NCBI RefSeq assembly: GCF_000661955.1
Contig: NZ_CP007597.1
Span: 3,691,142-3,755,141, forward strand
DNA length: 64,000 nucleotides
Direction of reading: 5' to 3'
From: Stenotrophomonas rhizophila
Lineage (GTDB): Bacteria > Pseudomonadota > Gammaproteobacteria > Xanthomonadales > Xanthomonadaceae
Each line of letters opens with the position of its first letter. The first letter of the stretch is position 1. Made by a program: the position numbers and the translations under genes. Shown here one piece after another: positions 1 to 9,040 of the stretch. The notes beneath the pieces were generated by a model. That model worked only from the letters and a program-made list of their open reading frames with translations, was not told the origin of the DNA and did not search any database.

Positions 1-6
1 CAGCAC

Positions 7-147
7 GAGGAGCCGGCCAGCGGCCGGCACTACCGGTTCTTTCCTGGGTCATGAGGAGCCGGCCAGCGGCCGGCACTACCGGTTCTTTCCTGGGTCATGA
101 GGAGCCGGCCAGCAAAAGGCGTGCCGACCAACGGTCGGCACCTACCC
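7..147. repeat. GTAG-type palindromic repeats, tandem 46-bp units
   Basis: Two complete 46-bp direct copies (7-52 and 53-98) and a truncated third (99-113) each carry the palindrome GAGCCGGCCAGCGGCCGGC followed by the inverted GTAG signature CTAC. A different palindrome of the same class, GTGCCGACCAACGGTCGGCAC followed by CTAC, sits at 121-145. These match the SMAG repeat family of Stenotrophomonas in form. No gene is seen in this stretch. Confidence 0.85.
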
Positions 148-178
148 GTTTAGCCTGTCGCCTTGCGACAGGCTAAAC
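148..178. promoter_or_regulatory. Perfect 14-bp stem-loop upstream of glnS
   Basis: GTTTAGCCTGTCGC and its exact reverse complement are separated by only three bases (CTT). The hairpin ends 38 bases before the glnS start and is followed by a mildly T-rich stretch. It could be the terminator of the gene to the left or a 5' leader structure of glnS. Unlike the nearby GTAG repeats it lacks their signature. Confidence 0.5.
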
Positions 179-216
179 TGTTGGTCTTTCTGCCTTTTAG
201 ACTGCGACCGCGCACC

Positions 217-1965
<1,749 letters not shown>

Positions 1966-2160
1966 GCCTGCAGGCCGGTGCCATGCACCGGCCACCCTGC
2001 TGCGCGGCCCCGCACCGGCGGCGCCGCGCCGCCACTCCCCACGCCAGCGGCGCATCCCCTGCGCCCCCAGCCCCGTGGCCGCGTTCAGCGCGGACACGGC
2101 ATCCCTACGCGCGGCCCGATACACTGCCGCTGCTCCATATTTGAAGAGGCCCACGCCCCG

Positions 2161-2721
2161 ATGCTGTACGCGCAAGTCCACCTCACCCTGCCCGCCTGGA
2201 TCCACGACCAGATCGACCTGGCCCGTGTGTATCCCGACGATGCCGCCAAGGTCGCCCTGGCGATCGAGCTGTCGCGCCTGAATGTCGAGGCGGAAACCGG
2301 CGGCCCGTTCGGCGCGGTGGTGTTCGGCCCGGACCACCGCGTCATCGCCGCCGGCGTCAACCGCGTGGTGCCGCACAGCACCTCGCTGGCCCATGCCGAG
2401 AACATGGCCTACATGCTGGCCCAGCAGCGCCTGCAGACCCCGCGCCTGAACGACGTGCTGAGCCCGATCACCCTGGCCACCTCGTCGCAGCCGTGCTGCC
2501 AGTGCTACGGCGCCACCATCTGGGCCGGCATCGACCGACTGCTGATCGGTGCCAGTGCGCAGGACGTGGAAGAACTCACACCGTTCGATGAAGGCCCGCT
2601 GCCGGCCGACTGGGTCGGTGAACTCAACAAGCGCGGCATCGAAGTGGTGCGCGACATTGAACGCGACGCCGCGCGCGCCGTGCTGCGCCAGTATGGGGAG
2701 ATCAACGGTGCGCATTACTGA
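2161..2721 (+). CDS. Nucleoside deaminase, zinc-dependent (CDA superfamily)
   Basis: A 186-residue protein of the cytidine/deoxycytidylate deaminase superfamily. The zinc site is visible as His78-Ala-Glu80 (HAE, Glu as proton shuttle) and Cys112/Cys115 in PCCQC. The preceding GGPFGAVVF strand is typical of guanine deaminase/TadA-like members. Substrate cannot be read from sequence; guanine or a related base is possible, since the HAE/PCxxC spacing resembles GuaD. It is preceded by GAAGAGG ten bases before the ATG. The frame is open further upstream, but that part is low-complexity Pro/Arg and is not included. Confidence 0.8.
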   Translation: MLYAQVHLTLPAWIHDQIDLARVYPDDAAKVALAIELSRLNVEAETGGPFGAVVFGPDHRVIAAGVNRVVPHSTSLAHAENMAYMLAQQRLQTPRLNDVLSPITLATSSQPCCQCYGATIWAGIDRLLIGASAQDVEELTPFDEGPLPADWVGELNKRGIEVVRDIERDAARAVLRQYGEINGAHY

Positions 2722-2745
2722 CCGCCGCGCCTCGGGCGCGCTGCG

Positions 2746-3792
2746 ATGAGCGGCCTGCTGTGTCTGTGCCGCCAGGGCTTCGAGCCGGAACTGGCCGGTG
2801 AACTGTCCGAGCGCGCCGCCTATGCCGGCATTGCCGGCTATGCGCGCACCCAGCGCAACGACGGCTATGTGCTGTTCGCCACCGACGAAGGCGCCGCGCT
2901 GTCCAAGGCGCTGCCGTGGCGGTCGCTGATCTTCGCGCGCCAGAAGCTGGTGGTGCTGGCCGAACTGCGCGAGCTGGACCCCAGCGACCGCATCACCCCG
3001 ATCATCGCCGCCCTGCAGGGGCAGCAGCGCTTCGGCGACATGTGGGTGGAACATCCCGACTCGGACGAAGGCAAGCCGCTGGCCGGCCTGGCCCGCGCGT
3101 TCGGCAATGCGCTGCGTCCGGCGCTGCGCAAGGCCGGCCTGCTCACCGACAAGGCCAACACCGCGCTGCCGCGCGTGCACGTCGTGTTCGTCGATGGCCG
3201 CCATGCGTTCGTCTGCGTAAGCGACACCCGCGACAGCGCGCCGTGGGCGCTGGGCATTCCGCGCCTGAAGCTGCTGCCCGATGCCCCGTCGCGGTCGGCG
3301 TTGAAGCTGGACGAAGCCCTGCTCACCCTGCTCACCCCGGAAGAACGCGAACAGCTGGTCAAGCCGGGCATGCGCGCGGCCGACCTGGGCGCCGCGCCCG
3401 GCGGCTGGACCTGGGTGCTGACCCGCCAGCACGTCAAAGTGATCAGCGTGGACAACGGCCCGCTGCGCGAGCACGTGCTGGAGACCGGGCTGGTGGAACA
3501 CCTGCGGGCCGACGGCTTCCATTGGCAGCCCGACACGCCGCTGGACTGGATGGTCTGCGACATGGTGGAACAGCCGCGCCGGGTGGCCGAGCGCATGGCC
3601 ACCTGGTTCCGCGAAGGCTGGTGCAGGCATGCGATCTTCAACCTCAAGCTGCCGATGAAGAAGCGCTGGGACGAAACCCGCCTGTGCCTGGACCTGTTCC
3701 AGGAACAGGCCGGCAAGCCGCTGGTGGTGCGGGCCAAGCAGCTGTACCACGACCGTGAGGAAATCACGGTGCTGGCCTCGCCGCTGCGGTGA
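2746..3792 (+). CDS. rlmM: 23S rRNA 2'-O-ribose C2498 methyltransferase
   Basis: RlmM (348 residues) methylates the ribose of C2498 of 23S rRNA using SAM. It has an N-terminal THUMP-like region (about residues 1-170) and a Rossmann methyltransferase domain with motif I AADLGAAPGGWTW near residue 210. The catalytic Lys/Asp region lies in VCDMVEQPRR and FNLKLPMKKRW. Length equals the family norm. It starts 24 bases after the deaminase gene and is probably cotranscribed with it. Confidence 0.93.
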   Translation: MSGLLCLCRQGFEPELAGELSERAAYAGIAGYARTQRNDGYVLFATDEGAALSKALPWRSLIFARQKLVVLAELRELDPSDRITPIIAALQGQQRFGDMWVEHPDSDEGKPLAGLARAFGNALRPALRKAGLLTDKANTALPRVHVVFVDGRHAFVCVSDTRDSAPWALGIPRLKLLPDAPSRSALKLDEALLTLLTPEEREQLVKPGMRAADLGAAPGGWTWVLTRQHVKVISVDNGPLREHVLETGLVEHLRADGFHWQPDTPLDWMVCDMVEQPRRVAERMATWFREGWCRHAIFNLKLPMKKRWDETRLCLDLFQEQAGKPLVVRAKQLYHDREEITVLASPLR

Positions 3793-3800
3793 TCAACGCG

Positions 3801-3827
3801 GTACAGCCGGGCATGGCCCGGCTCTCC
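3801..3827. repeat. Degenerate GTAG-type palindrome
   Basis: AGCCGGGCATGGCCCGGCT is a palindrome of the same class as the other GTAG repeats, with the GTAG signature eroded to CTC. It occupies the gap between rlmM and the EF-hand gene. Confidence 0.5.
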
Positions 3828-3853
3828 CTGCCCACGTAACTCACGGAGTCTGC

Positions 3854-4249
3854 ATGCGACCTCGCCCCACCCTGATCCTGCTGCTGTGCCTGCTGCCTTC
3901 GCTCGCTTTGGCGCAGGCCTACACGCCGTCGCCGGCGATCAGCGAACCGCTGCGCGAGGTCCCCGCCAGCGTACGTACGCAGTCGCTGTCCGAGGGCCGG
4001 GTGACCCACCAGGTGACCTTGGCCGCCCCGGCGGGCGAGGCGGCGGTGACGGTGCGGTCGGTGCAGCCGGTGAGTGTGGTGGGCCAGTACCGGTTCGCGT
4101 TCGCGACGCTGGACACCGATGGGGATGGCTTCATCAGCCGCGCCGAAGCACAGGCCAACCCGGCGTTGGCCGATGAATTCGGCGCCCTGGATGTGAAGCG
4201 GCGTGGCAAGCTGGACCGTGCCGACCTGGCCGGCTGGCTGACCGACTGA
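3854..4249 (+). CDS. Secreted EF-hand domain protein
   Basis: A 131-residue exported protein. Residues 1-22 are a signal peptide (MRPRPTLILLLCLLPSLALA followed by QA). One canonical calcium-binding loop, DTDGDGFISRAE, lies at residues 87-98, followed by a degenerate second loop (LDVKRRGKLDRADL) lacking most ligands. The middle (residues 30-80) has no recognisable domain. CACGGAG lies about ten bases before the ATG. Function is unknown; periplasmic calcium binding is the most that can be inferred. Confidence 0.8.
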   Translation: MRPRPTLILLLCLLPSLALAQAYTPSPAISEPLREVPASVRTQSLSEGRVTHQVTLAAPAGEAAVTVRSVQPVSVVGQYRFAFATLDTDGDGFISRAEAQANPALADEFGALDVKRRGKLDRADLAGWLTD

Positions 4250-4270
4250 GGCGGGCGCGCCACCATCGTG

Positions 4271-4344
4271 CAGCCGGGCAGAGCCCGGCGCTACGGCCCA
4301 ACGCACCGCCACCGCCACGTAGTGCCGGGCGCTGCCCGGCTGCG
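4271..4344. repeat. Pair of convergent GTAG palindromes
   Basis: CAGCCGGGCAGAGCCCGG with CTAC (4271-4296) and GTAGTGCCGGGCGCTGCCCGG (4319-4344) face each other between two convergent genes. Such a paired arrangement is usual for REP-class elements and may act as a bidirectional transcript end. Confidence 0.7.
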
Positions 4345-4349
4345 CGGCC

Positions 4350-5525
4350 TTACACGCCGGCGGCGCGCTTCCAGAACATCGACACCAGCGGCGGCAGTTT
4401 GCCGGCGCAGCCCAGTACGCGGCCGCGGGCCAGGGTGAGGTGCAGCTCGTCGTTGGAGAACACGGTGTTGATCGCATCGAAACTGTAGGCGGCCACGGTG
4501 TTCTCGCTGCGCCGTTCACGCGCCCAGCGCTGCAGCCGGTGCGGTGACATCCAGTCCTGGCGGCGCTGCTGCGCCTGCAGGACCAGCGTGCGCAGCGCGG
4601 CCACGTCGCGCAGGCCCAGGTTGACGCCCTGCCCCGCCAGCGGGTGCACCACGTGCGCCGCATCGCCCAACGCCAGCACGCGCCCGGCCACGTAGCCGGT
4701 GGCCAGCTGGCGACGCAAGGGGAAGGCCGCCCGCCGCGATGCCAGCGTCATCGCCCCCAGCCGCCCGGCGAAGGCCTGGGTGAGCTCACGCCCGAAGGCG
4801 GCCTCGTCCAGCGCAAGCACCCGCTCGGCCTCGGCATCGGGCAGAGTCCAGACAATCGAGCTGCGCTTCCCGGCAATGGGCAGCACCGCCAGCGGCCCGG
4901 TCACCAGGAAGCGCTGCCACGCGGTGGCTTCGTTGTCGTTTTCGCTGTCCACGTAGGCGACCACGCCGCGCTGGCCATAGTCCTGGCGGCTGACCTCCAG
5001 CCCGGCCAGACGACGCAGGGTGGATTCGGCACCGTCGGCAGCAATGGCCAGCGATGCTTCCAGCCGGCGGCCATCCTCCAACCGCAGGCGCACGCCGTCG
5101 GCCTCCTGTTCCAGCGCTTCCACGCGCGCCGGGCAGCAGACCTGCACGCCGGCCGCCGGCAGCGCCGCCCACAGGCGGTCCACCAGCAGGTCGTTCTCCA
5201 CGATCCAGCCCAATTGCTCGCGGCCAAGGTGGTCGGCATCGAAGCGCAGTTCATCGCCGCCGCCGGCGTCCCACACGCGCATGCGCCGGTAGGCACAGGC
5301 ACGCGCCGCGGTGACGGCCGGCCATACCCCGAGCGCGGCCAGCAGGGCCGCGTTGTCCGGCGCAAACGCATAGACGCGCAGGTCCGGCTGCTGCGGCTGC
5401 CACGGCGCCGGCTCGCGGCCTTCCACCAGGGTGACCTGCAGCCCCGTGTCGGCCAGCGCCAGCGCACAGGCCGCGCCCACCACGCCGCCGCCCACCACGA
5501 TCACATCGCGCGCGCGCCGGCTCAT
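4350..5525 (-). CDS. ubiI: FAD-dependent ubiquinone-biosynthesis hydroxylase (UbiI/VisC-like)
   Basis: A 391-residue flavoprotein monooxygenase of the UbiH/UbiF/UbiI family. It has the N-terminal dinucleotide fold VVGGGVVGAACALAL, a second motif AADGAESTLRR, and the FAD/ribityl motif LGDAAHVVHPLAGQGVNLGLRD near residue 275. By position next to ubiH, as in E. coli ubiH-visC, it most likely performs a ring hydroxylation (C5) in ubiquinone synthesis. Assignment to UbiI rather than UbiF is an inference from order and the AGQGVNLG motif. The start overlaps the ubiH stop by ATGA, so translation is probably coupled. Confidence 0.75.
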   Translation of the reverse strand: MSRRARDVIVVGGGVVGAACALALADTGLQVTLVEGREPAPWQPQQPDLRVYAFAPDNAALLAALGVWPAVTAARACAYRRMRVWDAGGGDELRFDADHLGREQLGWIVENDLLVDRLWAALPAAGVQVCCPARVEALEQEADGVRLRLEDGRRLEASLAIAADGAESTLRRLAGLEVSRQDYGQRGVVAYVDSENDNEATAWQRFLVTGPLAVLPIAGKRSSIVWTLPDAEAERVLALDEAAFGRELTQAFAGRLGAMTLASRRAAFPLRRQLATGYVAGRVLALGDAAHVVHPLAGQGVNLGLRDVAALRTLVLQAQQRRQDWMSPHRLQRWARERRSENTVAAYSFDAINTVFSNDELHLTLARGRVLGCAGKLPPLVSMFWKRAAGV

Positions 5526-6727
5526 ACGCCCGCTCCACGGCACAGCGCCGGCACTTCGCCCCGGAAGCCCATCGCCCCGCCGACCAGCATCGACTGCATC
5601 GGGGTGGCCTGCGCGGCCAGCAGGCCCAGGCTGCGCAGCGGCCGCATCAACGGCGCCGGATTGCTGGTCAGGCGGGCCAGCCCGCCGGAGAAGGCGATGG
5701 TCTGCGCGCGGTCTTCGGCACGGCGCGCCACGTGCGCCTGCAGCAATGCGTCGCTGCCGGGGTCCTGCGCATCGGCCACCAGCTCGGCGAGAGTGAGCGC
5801 GTCACGCAGGCCCAGGTTGAAGCCCTGCGCACCCAACGGATGAATCGTCTGCGCGGCATTGCCCAGCAGCACCGCGCGCTCGCCCACCAACGCCTGCGCC
5901 AGCACCTGGATCAGCGGGTAGGCGCTGCGCGGACCGCTTTCCAGCAACCGCCCGGCGCGCCAGCCGATCGCGTCCTGCAGCCGCTGCAGCCACGCCGCAT
6001 CGTCCAGCGCGTGGACCGCCTCGGCCTGGTCGCGGGCCACGCCGTGCACGGCGCCAAAGTGGCGATCGCCACGCGGCAACAGCGCGGTGGGGCCGGTGTC
6101 GGTGAACCGCTCATAGGCCGTACCATCGGGCGCACGCGCGCCACGCACCCGCGACACGAACAGGGTCTGTTCGAAATCGTGTTCGTCCACGCCGATGCCC
6201 AGCCCCTCGCGCACGCCACTGCGGGTGCCGTCGGCGCCGACCACCAGCCGCGCCAGCAGGCAGCGCTCGCCGCTGTCGTCGGCGATGAATACCTGGCGGT
6301 AGCCGTCGACCGTGGCGCCCAGCCGCACGAAGCGCGCCGGGCGGTAGCGGGTAAGGTGCGACAGCGCCTGCAGGCAGGTTTCCAGCGCGGTGCCGAAATC
6401 ACGCGCCACCACCACCTGGCCGAACCACGGCCGCTGGTACTGCGCGGCGTCCATCTGCACCCGGCCGAAATCGCCGGCGCGGCTGACATGGATGCGGGTG
6501 ATCGCACCGGGCGCGGTGCCCAGCCGCTGCATCACGCCCAACGCGGTGAGCGCGTTGACCGTGGCGGCGGCGAAGCTGAGGTTGCGCTGGTCGAACACCG
6601 TCGGCAGGGTGCCAGCCGGGGTGGCTTCCACCAGCCCGACGTCGCGCCCGGCGCGGTCCAGCGCAATGGCCAGGCTGGCACCGACCAGCCCGCCGCCCAC
6701 GATCACTACGTCATGTCGTTCACTCAT
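5522..6727 (-). CDS. ubiH: 2-octaprenyl-6-methoxyphenol hydroxylase
   Basis: A 401-residue FAD monooxygenase that hydroxylates the ubiquinone ring. Visible motifs are VIVGGGLVGASLAIAL at the N-terminus, GADGTRSGVREG near residue 170, and LLGNAAQTIHPLGAQGFNLG near residue 280. The NAAQTxHP form is characteristic of UbiH against its paralogues. The ATG giving MSERHDVVIVGG is preferred over upstream codons, which would add a low-complexity extension. It is the first gene of a two-gene operon with the downstream paralogue. Confidence 0.85.
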   Translation of the reverse strand: MSERHDVVIVGGGLVGASLAIALDRAGRDVGLVEATPAGTLPTVFDQRNLSFAAATVNALTALGVMQRLGTAPGAITRIHVSRAGDFGRVQMDAAQYQRPWFGQVVVARDFGTALETCLQALSHLTRYRPARFVRLGATVDGYRQVFIADDSGERCLLARLVVGADGTRSGVREGLGIGVDEHDFEQTLFVSRVRGARAPDGTAYERFTDTGPTALLPRGDRHFGAVHGVARDQAEAVHALDDAAWLQRLQDAIGWRAGRLLESGPRSAYPLIQVLAQALVGERAVLLGNAAQTIHPLGAQGFNLGLRDALTLAELVADAQDPGSDALLQAHVARRAEDRAQTIAFSGGLARLTSNPAPLMRPLRSLGLLAAQATPMQSMLVGGAMGFRGEVPALCRGAGV

Positions 6728-6821
6728 GCCGCCATGATAAGCGCTGGGCCGTTCCCGGCGCGTGCGGCGGCCTGCCGCAGCAGGCGCTAGAATGAATGCC
6801 TGACCCTTTCCCGTGGCTGCC

Positions 6822-7406
6822 ATGTCCACCACCGCCCAACGCGCCTTCGTCCTGTCCGTGCTCGTACTGCTGATGGCCGCCACCCGGGTCAATCACTTCA
6901 TGGCGATCCCGGATGCCTCCTGGGCCGTGTTCTTCATCGGCGGGTTCTACCTGCGCAGCTGGACCCGCTGGGCGTTCCCGCTGCTGATGGCGCTGGCCAT
7001 CGTGATCGACATCCTGGTGATCCGCAGCAGCGGCCAGCAGTACCTGCAGCATTACTGCGTCTCGCCTGGCACCTGGATGCTGCTGCCGGCGTACTTCTCG
7101 ATGTGGGCCGGCGGCATGCTGCTGCGCCAGGGGTACCACGGCGCGCAGTGGCTCACGCTGGGCAAGGCGGCCCTGCTGCTGGTGGGCGCGGTGGGGGTCT
7201 GCCACCTATTCGCGCAGGGCGGGTTCTACTGGAGCAGCGACATGGTGGCCGAACCGACTGCCGCCGGCTGGCTGAAGAACTACGCCGACTGGTTCGTGCC
7301 CTACCTGCGCACTGCCGCGATCTATGTCGGCCTGGCCGCCGCGCTGCAGCTGACCACCGAACAGGTCGGCAAGCTGCTGCAGGCGCGCCACGACGTCCTG
7401 CGCTGA
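6822..7406 (+). CDS. Polytopic membrane protein beside cobalamin adenosyltransferase
   Basis: A 194-residue integral membrane protein with about five hydrophobic segments (roughly residues 8-21, 33-45, 50-68, 84-100, 116-131 and 160-176). I do not recognise the family with certainty. The gene lies 13 bases ahead of a PduO-type cobalamin adenosyltransferase and is probably cotranscribed, so a role in corrinoid uptake, for example an ECF-type substrate-binding subunit, is conceivable. That is an inference from context only. The ATG is used; a GTG three codons upstream is an alternative. Confidence 0.65.
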   Translation: MSTTAQRAFVLSVLVLLMAATRVNHFMAIPDASWAVFFIGGFYLRSWTRWAFPLLMALAIVIDILVIRSSGQQYLQHYCVSPGTWMLLPAYFSMWAGGMLLRQGYHGAQWLTLGKAALLLVGAVGVCHLFAQGGFYWSSDMVAEPTAAGWLKNYADWFVPYLRTAAIYVGLAAALQLTTEQVGKLLQARHDVLR

Positions 7407-7419
7407 GCGGTCGGCACGC

Positions 7420-7974
7420 ATGGGCAACCGGCTTTCACGCATCTATACCCGCACTGGCGATGACGGCAGCACCGGGCTCGGCGACGGCAGCCGGGTGCCC
7501 AAGGATGCCCAGCGGGTCAACGCCTACGGCACCGTCGACGAGGCCAACTCGGCGCTGGGCGTGCTGCTGGCGGTCGCCCTGCCCGACGACGTCCGGGCGC
7601 TGCTGACCACCGTGCAGCACCAGCTGTTCGACCTGGGCGGGGAGCTCTGCATTCCCGGCCACGCGGCCATCCAGGCGGCCGACATCGACGCCCTGGAGCA
7701 GCAGCTCGACCATTACAACGCCGACCTGCCCGCCCTGAAGGACTTCATCCTGCCGGCCGGCGGCGAGGCGGCCGCGCGCTGCCACCTGGCCCGTACCATC
7801 GTGCGCCGGGCCGAGCGCGAAACGGTGACCCTGGCGCGGCTGGAGCCGGTGCGCGCCGAAGCCATCGGCTACCTCAACCGCCTTTCCGACCTGCTGTTCG
7901 TGCTGGCCCGGGTGCTGGCCCGCGCCGACGGGCACGGCGAGGTGGTGTGGCGCCACGAACGCCGCCACGCCTGA
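7420..7974 (+). CDS. PduO-type ATP:cob(I)alamin adenosyltransferase
   Basis: A 184-residue enzyme that transfers the 5'-deoxyadenosyl group of ATP to cob(I)alamin, giving coenzyme B12. It shows the family signature YTRTGDDGSTGLGDGSR at the N-terminus (ATP loop), then YGTVDEANSALG, and the helical C-terminal RRAERETV and NRLSDLLFVLAR motifs. Length is normal. It starts 13 bases after the preceding membrane-protein gene. Confidence 0.92.
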   Translation: MGNRLSRIYTRTGDDGSTGLGDGSRVPKDAQRVNAYGTVDEANSALGVLLAVALPDDVRALLTTVQHQLFDLGGELCIPGHAAIQAADIDALEQQLDHYNADLPALKDFILPAGGEAAARCHLARTIVRRAERETVTLARLEPVRAEAIGYLNRLSDLLFVLARVLARADGHGEVVWRHERRHA

Positions 7975-8008
7975 GCCCTCCTTCCGCCCCACCGGAACCC
8001 CTGCCCGC

Positions 8009-8920
8009 ATGCTGGTCTTTACCCACCCTGCCTGTCTGCAACACGATCCCGGCCGCGGCCACCCTGAATCCCCGCAACGCCTGCAGGTGGTGCTCGATGC
8101 CCTGCTCGCCGCCTTCCCCGACCAGCTGGACTGGCGCCAGGCGCCGCCGGCCAAGCTCGGCGAGCTGGCGCGTGTGCACGACAGCGAGCTGATCGACCTG
8201 GTGCTCAAGGCGCAGACCGAGCCGCTGCGCCAGATCGACATGGACACCCTGACCTCGCCCGGTTCGGCCAGCGCGGCCCTGCATGCCGCCGGTGCCGGAG
8301 TGGCCGCCGTGGACGCGGTGATGCTGGGCGATGACCCGGTCGCGTTCTGCGCGGTGCGACCGCCCGGCCACCATGCCACCGCCAGCACCGCGATGGGGTT
8401 CTGCCTGCTCAACAACATCGCCGTGGCCGCCGCCTATGCGCGCGACCGCTACGGCCTGGAACGCATCGCCATCGTCGATTTCGACGTGCACCACGGCAAC
8501 GGCACCCAGGACATCTTCATCGCCGACCCCGGCGTGGCCTACTACAGCACCCACCAGGCCGGGCTGTTTCCCAACTCCGGGCTGCGCCGCGACCGCGGTG
8601 CCGGCAACCTGATGAACATCCTGCTGCCGCCGGGCAGCGGCGGGTTCCGCTTCCGCAACACCTGGGCCGATGAAATGCTGCCGGCCATCGACGATTTCCG
8701 CCCGCAGCTGCTGCTGATCTCGGCCGGTTTCGATGCGCATCTGCGCGATCCGCAGGCCGACCTGATGCTGGAGACCGACGATTTCGCCTGGATCACCGCC
8801 GAGCTGCGCGGGCTGGCCCGGCGTCATGGCGGTGGCCGGGTGGTGTCCATGCTGGAGGGCGGATACGACCTGCAGGCCTTGGCCGAATGCAGCGTGGCCC
8901 ACGTCGGCCAGCTGCGCTGA
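8009..8920 (+). CDS. Histone deacetylase superfamily (acetylpolyamine amidohydrolase/AcuC-like) protein
   Basis: A 303-residue zinc-dependent deacetylase. Motifs in order are HPESPQRLQVVLDAL near the N-terminus, RPPGHHATASTAMGFC with the catalytic His pair near residue 125, VDFDVHHGNGTQDIF with zinc ligands Asp/His near residue 160, and ISAGFDAHLRDPQADL with the third ligand Asp near residue 240. Bacterial members deacetylate polyamines, acetyl-CoA synthetase or small metabolites. The substrate here cannot be decided. It lies between the corrinoid genes and lptD. Confidence 0.88.
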   Translation: MLVFTHPACLQHDPGRGHPESPQRLQVVLDALLAAFPDQLDWRQAPPAKLGELARVHDSELIDLVLKAQTEPLRQIDMDTLTSPGSASAALHAAGAGVAAVDAVMLGDDPVAFCAVRPPGHHATASTAMGFCLLNNIAVAAAYARDRYGLERIAIVDFDVHHGNGTQDIFIADPGVAYYSTHQAGLFPNSGLRRDRGAGNLMNILLPPGSGGFRFRNTWADEMLPAIDDFRPQLLLISAGFDAHLRDPQADLMLETDDFAWITAELRGLARRHGGGRVVSMLEGGYDLQALAECSVAHVGQLR

Positions 8921-9040
8921 GCAGCTGCGCGGGTCGAGCCCGCGCATGAACCTGAACCCTTGGCCGGGCAAGGCCTTCATTGCCCCTATGCAAGGGATGG
9001 GGCAAGCTACGATCCGTTTTCCCCCGAATCCGACTCCCGC

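Noticed and set aside
8960..9040. ATG at 8960 as lptD start
   Set aside because: It would put 27 extra residues in front of a clear signal peptide that begins at the GTG.
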